Shown here in pieces: positions 35,114 through 43,423 of a DNA stretch of 64,000 bases. The notes under the pieces are model-generated. The model ran no database searches. It had not been told where the DNA came from and saw only the letters and a list, made by a program, of their open reading frames with translations. Both the position numbers and the translations under genes were made by a program. Positions within the stretch are counted from its first letter, which is position 1; each line of letters opens with the position of its first letter. Source of the stretch: Myxococcales bacterium (lineage in GTDB: Bacteria > Myxococcota_A > UBA796 > GCA-2862545); NCBI GenBank assembly GCA_019634415.1, contig JAHQVJ010000116.1, positions 23,133-87,132 of the forward strand. The letters are read 5' to 3'.

Positions 35114-35196
35114 CGCGACGAAGTCGCGCGGGATTCCGAAAGGCCCGCAGCCGAAGGCGAGGGCCCAAGGGAATTGTAGCGCGACGAAGTCGCGCG
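35065..35196. repeat. Two tandem copies of a 66-bp repeat
   Basis: Copies at 35065-35130 and 35131-35196 differ by one base (GGGACTTG against GGGAATTG), and a third copy begins with GGATT at 35197. Each contains a perfect hairpin, GCGCGAC-GAA-GTCGCGC, and a second possible stem from GGCCC and GGGCC. The first copy starts inside the FHA gene. The structure resembles REP-type or mobile palindromic repeats. No other copy is seen in this window. Confidence 0.85.
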
Positions 35197-35272
35197 GGAT
35201 TTCCCCAGAACAAGGGGCCACGAACCGTCCAGTAAGACCTGTAAGATCGCAGTCCCATACCGGACTTTCACA

Positions 35273-35289
35273 GCACGAACGAGTCGTGC
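35273..35289. promoter_or_regulatory. Inverted repeat just upstream of the lipoprotein ribosome-binding site
   Basis: GCACGA-acgag-TCGTGC is a perfect six-base inverted repeat ending four bases before the GGAGG of the gene that starts at 35303. It may be an operator or a leader hairpin. The rest of 35197-35302 holds no gene; a TAAGAT box near 35242 is the only promoter-like element I see. Confidence 0.3.
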
Positions 35290-35302
35290 GGTGGAGGTGC
35301 CC

Positions 35303-36415
35303 GTGAGGATGTTGTTCGCCCTGGGGATGGCTTGCTCGTCGACCGACGAACCCGTCCCTGACACCACGCTCCCAGAGCCCTCGGACACGGGCACGCCGAG
35401 CACCCAGATCACGCCCACCACCCCACCTCCCCGCGAGCCGGCTCCGCCCCTGCACGCCACCCTCGTGCTCGAGGCCGGGCTGGCTGCAGAGCCCGGTCAC
35501 GCCGAGCCGCAGCTGCTGATGCAGGACGACGTGGTCCTGCTGGACGGAGTCATCGCCCACGACCCAGCGGACCCGCCGCTGGTCGCCGGAGACGTGCTGA
35601 CCGTGCTGCCCGAGCAGGCGTGGCCCCACGCCGTGCTGCCCTTCAACGTGGCCACGGGTAGTGGCGCACAGATGGCCCAGGTGGACGTGCACCCCGATGG
35701 ATCGGTGGTCTACGTCGACGGCCCGTCCACGCCCGGCGTGGTCTCCCTCGGGGGCATCGTCTACAGCAAGCGCCCGGGCCAGCGCCTGGGGCTGCTGGAC
35801 AAAGGCGTCAACGTGGGCGGCGACTACGCCGACGCCAGCGCCGCACTCCACGACGACCTCGTGGTGATGGCAGGCTTCGTGCTCCCACCCGAGGGCACCT
35901 CTCGGGTGGCCGCCCCGTTCGTGGAGCTCTCCGAGGCCATGCGCCCCGACGCTCCACGCCACTTCGCCGTGCACAAGGACTTCGACGCGGCCCAGGCCTC
36001 GATCCTCGACGACGCCATCTGGAAGCACATCGGCACCGAGGCCTTCAGCCTCTCCGGGATCGCCTACTCGCTGGACGGAGGTACCGCGCTGACCCTGGGC
36101 CCCGACGCCGCCCACAACCTGGCTGGCAGCCTGCCCCGCGTGAGCCACCACGACGAGATCGTCTTGGTCACCGGCACCATGCGCGCCCGGTCGGGCCCCC
36201 TGGTGGAGGGTCAGCTGCTGGCCACCCTGCCGCTCGACGAGGCCCCGGACGACACGCGGATCTTCGCCGTCCAGCTCAACTGCAACCACGACTTCGACTC
36301 GGCCGCCCGCGTGGACGTGTACCCCGACGGCGACATCGTCCTCGCCGCTCTGCCCTCCGACGTGTGTGGCTTCGTCTCCATCGACAACATCCGCTTCGCC
36401 AAGGAGCAGTACTGA
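35303..36415 (+). CDS. Lipoprotein-like protein with three tail-fibre-like repeats
   Basis: This 370-residue protein starts at GTG 35303, five bases after GGAGG (ATG 35309 is second choice). The N-terminus MRMLFALGMACSS looks like a lipoprotein signal with a weak lipobox, followed by a Pro-Thr-rich linker. Three repeats of about 100-115 residues follow the pattern V-x-L-x-G, then LP with RP or WP, then V-x-V-x-x-DG, then VSLGGIVY, FSLSGIAY or VSIDNIRF. This pattern is common in the beta-rich tips of phage tail fibres and related binding modules. The stop overlaps the start of the next gene by one base (TGATG). Confidence 0.7.
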   Translation: MRMLFALGMACSSTDEPVPDTTLPEPSDTGTPSTQITPTTPPPREPAPPLHATLVLEAGLAAEPGHAEPQLLMQDDVVLLDGVIAHDPADPPLVAGDVLTVLPEQAWPHAVLPFNVATGSGAQMAQVDVHPDGSVVYVDGPSTPGVVSLGGIVYSKRPGQRLGLLDKGVNVGGDYADASAALHDDLVVMAGFVLPPEGTSRVAAPFVELSEAMRPDAPRHFAVHKDFDAAQASILDDAIWKHIGTEAFSLSGIAYSLDGGTALTLGPDAAHNLAGSLPRVSHHDEIVLVTGTMRARSGPLVEGQLLATLPLDEAPDDTRIFAVQLNCNHDFDSAARVDVYPDGDIVLAALPSDVCGFVSIDNIRFAKEQY

Positions 36416-38931
36416 TGCGCACCTCTCTCCTCACGCTGCTCGCCTTGGCGTGCTCCCCCAGCACCGCCCCCGTGGACGCCTGCTTCGCCGGCGGCCGCAC
36501 CGACACCGACGGCGACGGTCTGACCGACGCCGAAGAGATCGAGATCGGCATCGATCCGTGCAAGGCCGACACCGACGGCGACGGATTCGACGACTTCCAG
36601 GAGGTCGTGGAGCTGAGCTTCGACTCCGCCGTGGCGCCACACCGCTACAACCCCAAGATCGCGGACCTGCCCTCGCTGGCCGTGGACGTCACCTCGTTCC
36701 CCGTGATCGAGTTCACGGGGAGCACGGTGGTGAGCAGCTCCGCCTCGCGCGGGGTGACCACGGAGCAGGCCAACAGCCTGAAGGTCTCCTCGGTGCGCAC
36801 CAACGCCCACAGCCGTGGCTACGAGCGCGCCATCGCCCACGGCGTGGCCACCTCCCAGGGCCGGGAGCAGTCCACGTCGGAGTCCAACTCCACCACCAAG
36901 GGCGTGAGCCTGTCCACCACGGTGGGTAGCGAGGTGACGGCAGGCTCCTCGGGGGTCGAGGGCACGGCGTCGGCCTCGGTGACCGCCACCGGCTCCTACG
37001 AGCAGACCACCGAGACCACGTCGAGCTCCACCACCTCCTTCAGCACCGAGCAGTCCTACGAGAACACCCAGAGCTTCAGCTCCGAGTCGAGCTACGCCGT
37101 GCAGCAGGGAGCCGCCTCGGGCTGGACGGAGTCGCTGTCGGAGGCCCTGCAGTGGTCGGTGGAGCAGGCCGACGAGATCGACGGGGGGCGTCTGCTCGTG
37201 TCCACCCGCATCACCAACACGAGCCTGGTGGGCTACCAGCTCGAGTCGGTGGTGCTCAACGCCTACGAGGTCAACGACTTCGGCGACCAGCGGTTGCCCG
37301 TGGCGTCCCTGGCCTTCGAGGGCGTGGGTCAGATGGAGGAGGGTCGCTCGGCGGAGCTGATCTTCGAGACCGACGCCCTGTCCATGGCGCAGACCCAGCG
37401 CCTGCTGCTCGATCCCATGGGGCTGACCTTCTCCGTGGGAGGCTTCGACATCGAGACCGACGCAGGCGAGGGCTTTGCGCAGCGATTCAGCCAGGTGCGC
37501 AGCAACACCGCCACGGTCTTCATCGACTTCGACATCCCCGGCGGCCCGGAGCCCATGCGCTTCCAGGTGGCCACCGAGACCCCCGACGCCACCGGTGCCG
37601 TGGCGGGCCTCACGGTGGCTCAGCTGTTCGAAGAGGTCCTCTACCTGGACTACGAGACGGCCTCCGAGGAGCTGCGCAACCCCTGGACGGGCGAGGTGGT
37701 GGGCACCGCCGAGCGCCTCGTGGGCATCGCGGGGCACTCCGTGAACGACGCCACCGGACGGCACTGGGCCGTGGGCCTGCAGTCGCAGGAGCCCCTCACC
37801 CAAGCGGCGGACTTCTCCGAGCTGGTGCTGCGCAAGGGCGACGTGCTGCACCTCGTGCTGGTGGAGGACGCGGACGGAGACGGCGCGGGCTACCTCGACG
37901 AGGTGCGCGTGGGCACCAATCCCCTCGACATCGACACCGACAACGACGGGCTGTCCGACGGAGCCGAGGCGGTGTCGGTGTGGGAGGTCTGGGATGGACA
38001 GCAGTGGCGGCGCGTGGCGTCGTCGCCCACCGACGCCGACATCGACGGCGACGGCTTGACCGATGCGGTGGAGCGGGAGCGCGGCCTGGATCCGTGGCGC
38101 GCCGACACCGACGGGGACGGCGTGACCGACGACCAGGAGTGGGGCGCGTTCCTGTCGATGCACCCAGGTGACGGGTTCACGTGCGGTCGCGGCCGCTCGG
38201 GCCACGTCCGGTGCTGGGACGGTGCAGCTCCCTTCGACGACGGCCTGCTGCTCGCGGAGCTGGACGTCCACGAGTCCACCGCCTGTGGCCTGGACGACCG
38301 GGCTCGCCCCGACTGCTGGGGGACCGTGCCCGGCGCGGCTCCAGCGGGTCCGCTGACGGGACTCGCCGTGGGACACGCCCACGCGTGTGGGATCTCGCCC
38401 TTGGGCGAGGCCCTCTGCTGGGGAGAAGACGACCAGGGCCAGGTCAGCGGCGCGCCCGATCGCATCTGGACGCACCTGGCCGCCGGCGACGCCCACACCT
38501 GCGGCATCGACGAGACCGGTGCCATCGTCTGCTGGGGCAGAGACGACCAAGGCCAGGTGAGCGACGCACCGGCAGGACGATTCAGCACGCTGGCGCTGTC
38601 CGACGCAGGCGCCTGCGCCATCAACTTCGCAGGCGAGATCACCTGCTGGGGCGAGGCTGCCCCCGACGTGTTCTCGGGCATGCCTGGTGCGCGGTCCGCC
38701 GTGGCCTTGGGGGCCCGCTCTCGCGCCGCCATCGTGCAGGGCACTGCCGTCTTCTGGACGCAGGACGACGCGGCCTACTTCCACGCGCTGGACGACGTGA
38801 GCGGCAACGCCTCCATCGCGGTGGGGGGCGAGCGCACCTGCTGGTGGACGGACCAGGGAGAGAGCTGGTGCGGAGCGTGGTCGGCAGCCGATCTCGCCGT
38901 CACGGCCACGGCCTCCCATCCTCCCCTGTAG
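36415..38931 (+). CDS. Large lipoprotein with TSP3 repeats, Ser/Thr-rich segment and RCC1-like repeats
   Basis: This 838-residue lipoprotein (MRTSLLTLLALAC) has several parts. Residues 28-65 carry calcium-binding thrombospondin-3 motifs (DTDGDGLTDAEE, DTDGDGFDD); more occur at about 480-580. Residues 150-230 are strongly Ser/Thr-rich with alternating polar residues. Residues about 250-420 are beta-rich. The C-terminal 250 residues have RCC1-like repeats (HACGISPLGEALCWGEDDQG, HTCGIDETGAIVCWGRDDQG). The Ser/Thr stretch resembles the amphipathic insertion segments of aerolysin/ETX-MTX2 pore formers, but I cannot prove this. It is probably a surface or secreted protein and is co-translated with the tail-fibre-like lipoprotein. 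Confidence 0.82.
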   Translation: MRTSLLTLLALACSPSTAPVDACFAGGRTDTDGDGLTDAEEIEIGIDPCKADTDGDGFDDFQEVVELSFDSAVAPHRYNPKIADLPSLAVDVTSFPVIEFTGSTVVSSSASRGVTTEQANSLKVSSVRTNAHSRGYERAIAHGVATSQGREQSTSESNSTTKGVSLSTTVGSEVTAGSSGVEGTASASVTATGSYEQTTETTSSSTTSFSTEQSYENTQSFSSESSYAVQQGAASGWTESLSEALQWSVEQADEIDGGRLLVSTRITNTSLVGYQLESVVLNAYEVNDFGDQRLPVASLAFEGVGQMEEGRSAELIFETDALSMAQTQRLLLDPMGLTFSVGGFDIETDAGEGFAQRFSQVRSNTATVFIDFDIPGGPEPMRFQVATETPDATGAVAGLTVAQLFEEVLYLDYETASEELRNPWTGEVVGTAERLVGIAGHSVNDATGRHWAVGLQSQEPLTQAADFSELVLRKGDVLHLVLVEDADGDGAGYLDEVRVGTNPLDIDTDNDGLSDGAEAVSVWEVWDGQQWRRVASSPTDADIDGDGLTDAVERERGLDPWRADTDGDGVTDDQEWGAFLSMHPGDGFTCGRGRSGHVRCWDGAAPFDDGLLLAELDVHESTACGLDDRARPDCWGTVPGAAPAGPLTGLAVGHAHACGISPLGEALCWGEDDQGQVSGAPDRIWTHLAAGDAHTCGIDETGAIVCWGRDDQGQVSDAPAGRFSTLALSDAGACAINFAGEITCWGEAAPDVFSGMPGARSAVALGARSRAAIVQGTAVFWTQDDAAYFHALDDVSGNASIAVGGERTCWWTDQGESWCGAWSAADLAVTATASHPPL

Positions 38932-38937
38932 CGACGG

Positions 38938-40245
38938 CTACTCGGAGAGGGTGATCCGCACGACGCGTGCGGGCTCCTCTCCCTCCACCGAGGCGATCCA
39001 CGCCGCCCCCGTGGTCTGCTCCACCGCGAGCAGCGGACCGAAGGCACCAGGCAACGGGATGCGGCGCACCGCCCCCGAGCGCGGATTCACCAGGAAGGCG
39101 CTCTGGTCGGCCGTGGCCGACACCCACACCCGACCCGTCTCGCCATGGACCGCAGCCGCCGAAGGCCCGGTCTTCTCCCCGAGGGAAGTCGACATGAAGG
39201 AGCCAGACAGCGGGTCGAACTGCGTGAGCTTGCCGCTGGCCGCCTCGGGGATCCAGATGGAGCCGTCGGGACCGATCCCGAGCCGGCCGGGCGTCGCCGT
39301 GCCGCTGGGCAGCAGGTACACCTTCGACGAGGCGTCGGGCAGTCCTACACGCGTCACGGCGTGGGCGTCTGGCTGGCTCAGGATCAGCCGGCTCCGGCCG
39401 TTGTAGACCAGGTCGCCGAGGCGCTGGGAGGTGGCTCCGGGTGCCGGCGGCAGCGAGTGCCGAGTCACGGTGCCGTCAGCGGGCACCAGGTGGCCCACGG
39501 TGGGTGCGTCACCTCCGTCGTCGGCGAACCACACGCCGCCAGCGTCGTCGAAGGCGATGCCGCGAACCGCGTCGGTGCCCACCTCGAAGCTCGTGGTGTC
39601 GCGCGACGTCACGTCGAGCTCGACCAGCTGACGCTTCGACGCCTCCGCCACCCACAGCGCGCCAGCGGCGTCGAACGCGAGCGACCCCACGCCCGCGCCG
39701 TTGGCTCCGAAGGCCTCCACGTTGCCCGTGGCGGGATCCAGCGCCCAGACCTCACCGCGAGAGGGCGACGTCATCCAGGCGCGGCCGTCCGGACCTGCCA
39801 CCAGATCGGCTGGCCACGACGTGGACGAGGGCAACAGGAACTCGGTGATCCCCACCCCCGCCAGGTCGGCGGGCGACGGCAGCGGCACGGCCGGCTCCCC
39901 AGCGGTGTCCAGCGTCAGCGCCACCGACGGACCCTGCCCCTCGGTGACGGTGATCGCCGCGGTGCCCTCGGGCCACCCGCGATGCCGCGCCACCACCTCG
40001 TAGGCACCGTCGTCGAGGCCCTGCAGGCGAAACGCACCCGAGGCGTCGGTGAAGGTGGACCGTCGCACGGTGGACGCCTTGGGCACGGCGGTGACCAGCA
40101 CACCCGCGAGCGGCTCGTCTCCTCCCGTGTGCACCGTGCCCGACACCGCGGGGGGCAGCTCGGGCACAGCGGGCGGCTCGGCGGGCTCGACGGGCTCGGG
40201 AGGCGAGGACGCACATCCCATCCACATCAACCACGACACCATCAT
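38938..40245 (-). CDS. Lipoprotein with carboxypeptidase-regulatory-like domain and Vgb-like propeller
   Basis: This 435-residue lipoprotein starts at ATG 40245 with GGAGG upstream (MMVSWLMWMGC). Residues about 35-95 are a carboxypeptidase-regulatory or CNA-B-like beta sandwich (FTDASGAFRLQGLDDGAYEVVARHRG without a break is in this pattern). The rest is a six-bladed propeller of the Vgb/SMP-30 type (GIAFDDAGGVWFAD, GRLGIGPDGSIWIPEAASG). No lactonase residues can be assigned by eye. It is the last gene of a five-gene overlapping operon; its start overlaps the previous stop by one base. Confidence 0.8.
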   Translation of the reverse strand: MMVSWLMWMGCASSPPEPVEPAEPPAVPELPPAVSGTVHTGGDEPLAGVLVTAVPKASTVRRSTFTDASGAFRLQGLDDGAYEVVARHRGWPEGTAAITVTEGQGPSVALTLDTAGEPAVPLPSPADLAGVGITEFLLPSSTSWPADLVAGPDGRAWMTSPSRGEVWALDPATGNVEAFGANGAGVGSLAFDAAGALWVAEASKRQLVELDVTSRDTTSFEVGTDAVRGIAFDDAGGVWFADDGGDAPTVGHLVPADGTVTRHSLPPAPGATSQRLGDLVYNGRSRLILSQPDAHAVTRVGLPDASSKVYLLPSGTATPGRLGIGPDGSIWIPEAASGKLTQFDPLSGSFMSTSLGEKTGPSAAAVHGETGRVWVSATADQSAFLVNPRSGAVRRIPLPGAFGPLLAVEQTTGAAWIASVEGEEPARVVRITLSE

Positions 40246-40580
40246 CAGGGTCCCTCCATCGTACGACCCCGCAGCAGGCGCTCCCGCGTGCGGCGACGGC
40301 GGGCCGCCTCCGACGGGCCGAAGCGCTCTCCCTCGAAGTCCTCGAGCTGATCCAGCAGCTCCGCCTGGGTCTGGGGATCGGGCGTACCCACCACGGGTGT
40401 CCCGACGGGCTGCACGCCCTCGGGCCGAAGGGGCAGCGGATCGGCGCGCTGCTCCACGGGCGGTGGAGCCACCAGCTGCACGCGATCGTGGCCACGCGGC
40501 CACAGCAACCAAGCCCCCGTGGTCAGTCCCAACACCCCCACCACGCCGCTCGCGAGGGCGAACCGGTAGGCGGGCCTCAC
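40245..40580 (-). CDS. Small single-pass membrane protein
   Basis: This 111-residue protein has one N-terminal transmembrane helix (about residues 6-27, FALASGVVGVLGLTTGAWLLW) and a Pro- and Arg-rich C-terminal part. It overlaps the gene before it by 4 nt (ATGA type) and the gene after it by 1 nt. No family is recognised. The tight packing suggests that it acts with its operon partners at the inner membrane. Confidence 0.7.
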   Translation of the reverse strand: MRPAYRFALASGVVGVLGLTTGAWLLWPRGHDRVQLVAPPPVEQRADPLPLRPEGVQPVGTPVVGTPDPQTQAELLDQLEDFEGERFGPSEAARRRRTRERLLRGRTMEGP

Positions 40581-41371
40581 GGCGACGCGCCCTCACCGTC
40601 CACGGACACCCAGTCCCGACCCTCCCGCCGGAAGATCTGCGGGTGGGTGCCATCGTCGTCGGGGGAGACCCGGCGCCGGATCTCATCGGGCGTGATCTCC
40701 CAGATCTGATCGATCCGGCCATCGCGATCGAGGTCCACGTGGGCTCGGTTCACCGTGTCGAAGCCCTCGTCTTGGAAGACGGCCACGCCGATCGGAAGCG
40801 CCGGCACGAGATCCAGCTTCTCCCCCTCGGGCAGGGAGCGGCCACGCCACCCCAGCACCAGCCCGTCGATCAGCGCCGTGGGACGCTGTCGCTTCACGGG
40901 AGTGCCGGTGCGCTTCTGCACCCCGAGGGGGCGCCACCCGTCCGCCGACCAGCTGGTGACGACGTCGTAGCGCCCGTCGTCGGCCTCGGAGACCTCGCGG
41001 GTCACCCCGTCGAGCACCGTCCAGCGCTCGTCGTTGGCACCGTCCCGATCGAGGTCCACCTCGACCAATCGCACGTGCTGGCCATTCGCGTCCAGCTGCA
41101 CGTCCACCCGGAACGGCTGCTCGGCGAACAGATCACTGCCGCCACGCGGGCGCTCGATGACGTCGAAGATCAGCTGATCCATCGGGCGTTCGTAGGTGAC
41201 CTTCGCCGGGGCCTCCGGCACGGCGGCCGCAGCCACCTTCGCCGGACGCACCCGTTCCTCGGTGTCCGCCTCGACGGGGGGCCGGCTCGACCAGGTGGCG
41301 TAGGCACTCGCCAGCCCGACCGGGATCAGGATCACGAGGGCGGCGGTCATCAGCACGTTGCCGATCTTCAC
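40577..41371 (-). CDS. Membrane-anchored protein with EF-hand-like repeats
   Basis: This 264-residue protein has an N-terminal transmembrane anchor (IGNVLMTAALVILIPVGLAS) and a long exported part. Two segments, VDLDRDGANDERW and VDLDRDGRIDQIWEI, repeat the DxDxDG calcium-binding pattern followed by an acidic strand. It overlaps its neighbours by 4 nt on each side. It is not otherwise recognised. It may form an envelope complex with the small membrane protein downstream. Confidence 0.72.
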   Translation of the reverse strand: MKIGNVLMTAALVILIPVGLASAYATWSSRPPVEADTEERVRPAKVAAAAVPEAPAKVTYERPMDQLIFDVIERPRGGSDLFAEQPFRVDVQLDANGQHVRLVEVDLDRDGANDERWTVLDGVTREVSEADDGRYDVVTSWSADGWRPLGVQKRTGTPVKRQRPTALIDGLVLGWRGRSLPEGEKLDLVPALPIGVAVFQDEGFDTVNRAHVDLDRDGRIDQIWEITPDEIRRRVSPDDDGTHPQIFRREGRDWVSVDGEGASP

Positions 41372-41679
41372 GAGGGCTCCTCCGTGGGAGTCCCATATCT
41401 GGCCCGCATGCGGGCTTCGCGCTTCTGGCCCCGCTCACGCGCGCGGCGCGCCTCCTCCTCGCGTGTGCGAGGCTCGGAGGCGGTGGTGAGCTCCTCGGTG
41501 AGCAGCCGCCGCGTGATGGCGGTGATCTGCTCCACGGCTCGCTCGAACGCCGCCTGATTCGCCTTCGAGGGACGGGTCATGCCCGAGACCTTCCGCACGT
41601 ACTGCAGCGCCGAGGCCTGCATCTCCTCGTCGGTGGCGGGGGGTTCGAAGTTGTAGAGGACCTTGATGTTGCGACACAC
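41368..41679 (-). CDS. DUF2277 family protein
   Basis: This 103-residue protein starts at GTG 41679, which gives MCRNIKVLYNFEPPATDEEM, the usual beginning of DUF2277. The core QYVRKVSGMTRPSKANQAAF and AVEQIT also match. Its ribosome-binding site GGAGG lies in the Arg codons at the end of the subtilisin gene. The family is short, cytoplasmic and of unknown function. A charged C-terminal extension (RTREEEARRARERGQ) is longer than in most members. Confidence 0.88.
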   Translation of the reverse strand: MCRNIKVLYNFEPPATDEEMQASALQYVRKVSGMTRPSKANQAAFERAVEQITAITRRLLTEELTTASEPRTREEEARRARERGQKREARMRARYGTPTEEPS

Positions 41680-41681
41680 GG

Positions 41682-43379
41682 TCACCTCCGTCGCGCGAGC
41701 CCGACCACCAGGCACAGGCCCACGACGGACCATGGCCCGGTCGGAACATGCCCGCATCCCCGAGGCTCGGGCACTTCGGGCGGCTCGGGTAGCGGCACCA
41801 CCTCGAGGCGCTGCGAGACCGACCACTCACCTTGTCCCCACGGATCCACCGCACGCACGCGCCAGTCGATGACGTCCCCCACCGAGGCATCGGCCCTAAG
41901 GTCGAGCCACGGACGATCCAGCAACACCACCTGCTCCTCGGAGTCGCCGAGCGTGTAGCGGACCCGGTAGCGCAGGGCGTCTCCGTCGGGATCCACGGGC
42001 TCGGGCCAGGCGAGCACCACCCGGTCCTCGTAGATCTCCGCGCGCTCCTCGATCTCGGGGGCAGGGGCCGGTCCGACGTTGGCGACGGCTCGCACCGCCG
42101 CCCCTGCGTCCACGCGACCACAGCCGTACAGCGGGCTCCAGCCCGAGTCGTCCCAGTCGCCGGTGAGTGGGTCCATGCGCACGGCCGTGTCGCAGATCAG
42201 GCGACGGACCTCCTCGGCGGTGATGCGCGGGTTCGCAGCCACCATCAGCGCAGCCACGCCCGAGACCATGGGGGCGGCGGCGCTCGTGCCGTTGAAGTTG
42301 CCCACGTAGTCCTCGTCGCCCGACAGCGCGCCCCCGTCCTCGGTACCCACGAGACCGGTGGTGGCGATGTTGCCCGAGGGCGCCGTGACGTCGATGTGGG
42401 GCCCGAAGTTGCTGTAGCTCTCGAGCCTGTCGAAGCCCGACACGGCGGAGACGGCGATCACCGCTGGATGGATGAGCAGCCCGTGCTGGGTGACGTCGCA
42501 AGCGCCGTTGCCCGCGGCGAACACCACCACGCTGCCCAGCCCCTCGCGCCCCTCCTCTTCGGCGTAGTCGAAGGCGTCGCGCAGCGCCGAGGTGAGGTGA
42601 ACGCCGTTGCAGCTGTCCTCGTAGCCCCAGGAGTTGTTGATCACGTGGGCACCTGCGTCTACGGCCTCCACGAAGGCCGTGTAGACGTCGCCGCTGGTGG
42701 TGGGTCCGCCCACCAAGCGGATGGCGTAGACGTCGGCTTCGTAGGCGATGCCGGTGGTGCCGAGGCCGTTGTTGCCGATGCCCGCCGCGATCCCCGCCAC
42801 GGCGGTGCCGTGGTTGTTGCCGTCGTCGGGATCGGAGCTGTCGTCGCCTCCCACGAAGTCGGTGCCGTCCAGCACCACCAGATCGGGATGGTCGAGATCG
42901 GTACCGCTGTCGATGACGGCGATCCGCATGCCCGCACCGGCGGTGATCTCCCATGCTTCCTCGACGTTCACGTCGACGCCGGGCACGTAGCCGCGCTGCC
43001 CGGTGTTGATCAGGTGCCACTGAAGGTCGAGGTAGGGATCGTCGGGCCGCGCCAGGGGCACGGGATCGACGACGAGATCGGGATGGGACCAGCGCACGTG
43101 GGGCAGCTCGTGCAGGCGATTGGCCAGCTGTACCGACGACACCCCGGCGACGGGCTGCACGCGCACCACCCCCGCGTAGCCGCCAAGCTCCTGCACACGC
43201 GCGATCTGAGGATCGGCGTGCAGCGCATCGAGGTCGGTGGAGCGCACGAGGACGGCGCCAGTGAGGCGCCATGGCTCGGCGAGCGTGACCATCTCCTGAC
43301 TGGGCCCAGGGTAGTAGCGCAGCGGCGTGCTGGAGGTGGTCGGAGAGGCGTGAGCGGCGGCGAGAGCAAGGGCGATCAT
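41682..43379 (-). CDS. Secreted subtilisin-family (S8) protease with MYXO-CTERM-like tail
   Basis: This 565-residue protein has signal peptide MIALALAAAHAS, a propeptide (about 20-110), an S8 domain (about 125-425) with Asp157 in VIDSGTD, His190 in NNHGTAVAG, Asn291 in AAGNG and Ser366 in NGTSAAAPM, and a fibronectin-III-like domain (about 440-535). The end CGHVPTGPWSVVGLCLVV followed by GLARRR is a Cys, hydrophobic and Arg-cluster tail like MYXO-CTERM, which sorts proteins to the surface in Myxococcota. It leads a five-gene operon; the DUF2277 gene starts three bases after its stop. Confidence 0.92.
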   Translation of the reverse strand: MIALALAAAHASPTTSSTPLRYYPGPSQEMVTLAEPWRLTGAVLVRSTDLDALHADPQIARVQELGGYAGVVRVQPVAGVSSVQLANRLHELPHVRWSHPDLVVDPVPLARPDDPYLDLQWHLINTGQRGYVPGVDVNVEEAWEITAGAGMRIAVIDSGTDLDHPDLVVLDGTDFVGGDDSSDPDDGNNHGTAVAGIAAGIGNNGLGTTGIAYEADVYAIRLVGGPTTSGDVYTAFVEAVDAGAHVINNSWGYEDSCNGVHLTSALRDAFDYAEEEGREGLGSVVVFAAGNGACDVTQHGLLIHPAVIAVSAVSGFDRLESYSNFGPHIDVTAPSGNIATTGLVGTEDGGALSGDEDYVGNFNGTSAAAPMVSGVAALMVAANPRITAEEVRRLICDTAVRMDPLTGDWDDSGWSPLYGCGRVDAGAAVRAVANVGPAPAPEIEERAEIYEDRVVLAWPEPVDPDGDALRYRVRYTLGDSEEQVVLLDRPWLDLRADASVGDVIDWRVRAVDPWGQGEWSVSQRLEVVPLPEPPEVPEPRGCGHVPTGPWSVVGLCLVVGLARRR

Positions 43380-43423
43380 GACGCGCAGCCTACATCGACA
43401 TTCGGGCTGCTACCCTGTGCCGC

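Noticed and set aside
33866..36289. Minus-strand 807-codon open frame across the kinase, FHA and lipoprotein genes
   Set aside because: It covers parts of three genes with real motifs on other frames and only translates the 66-bp repeat in antisense.
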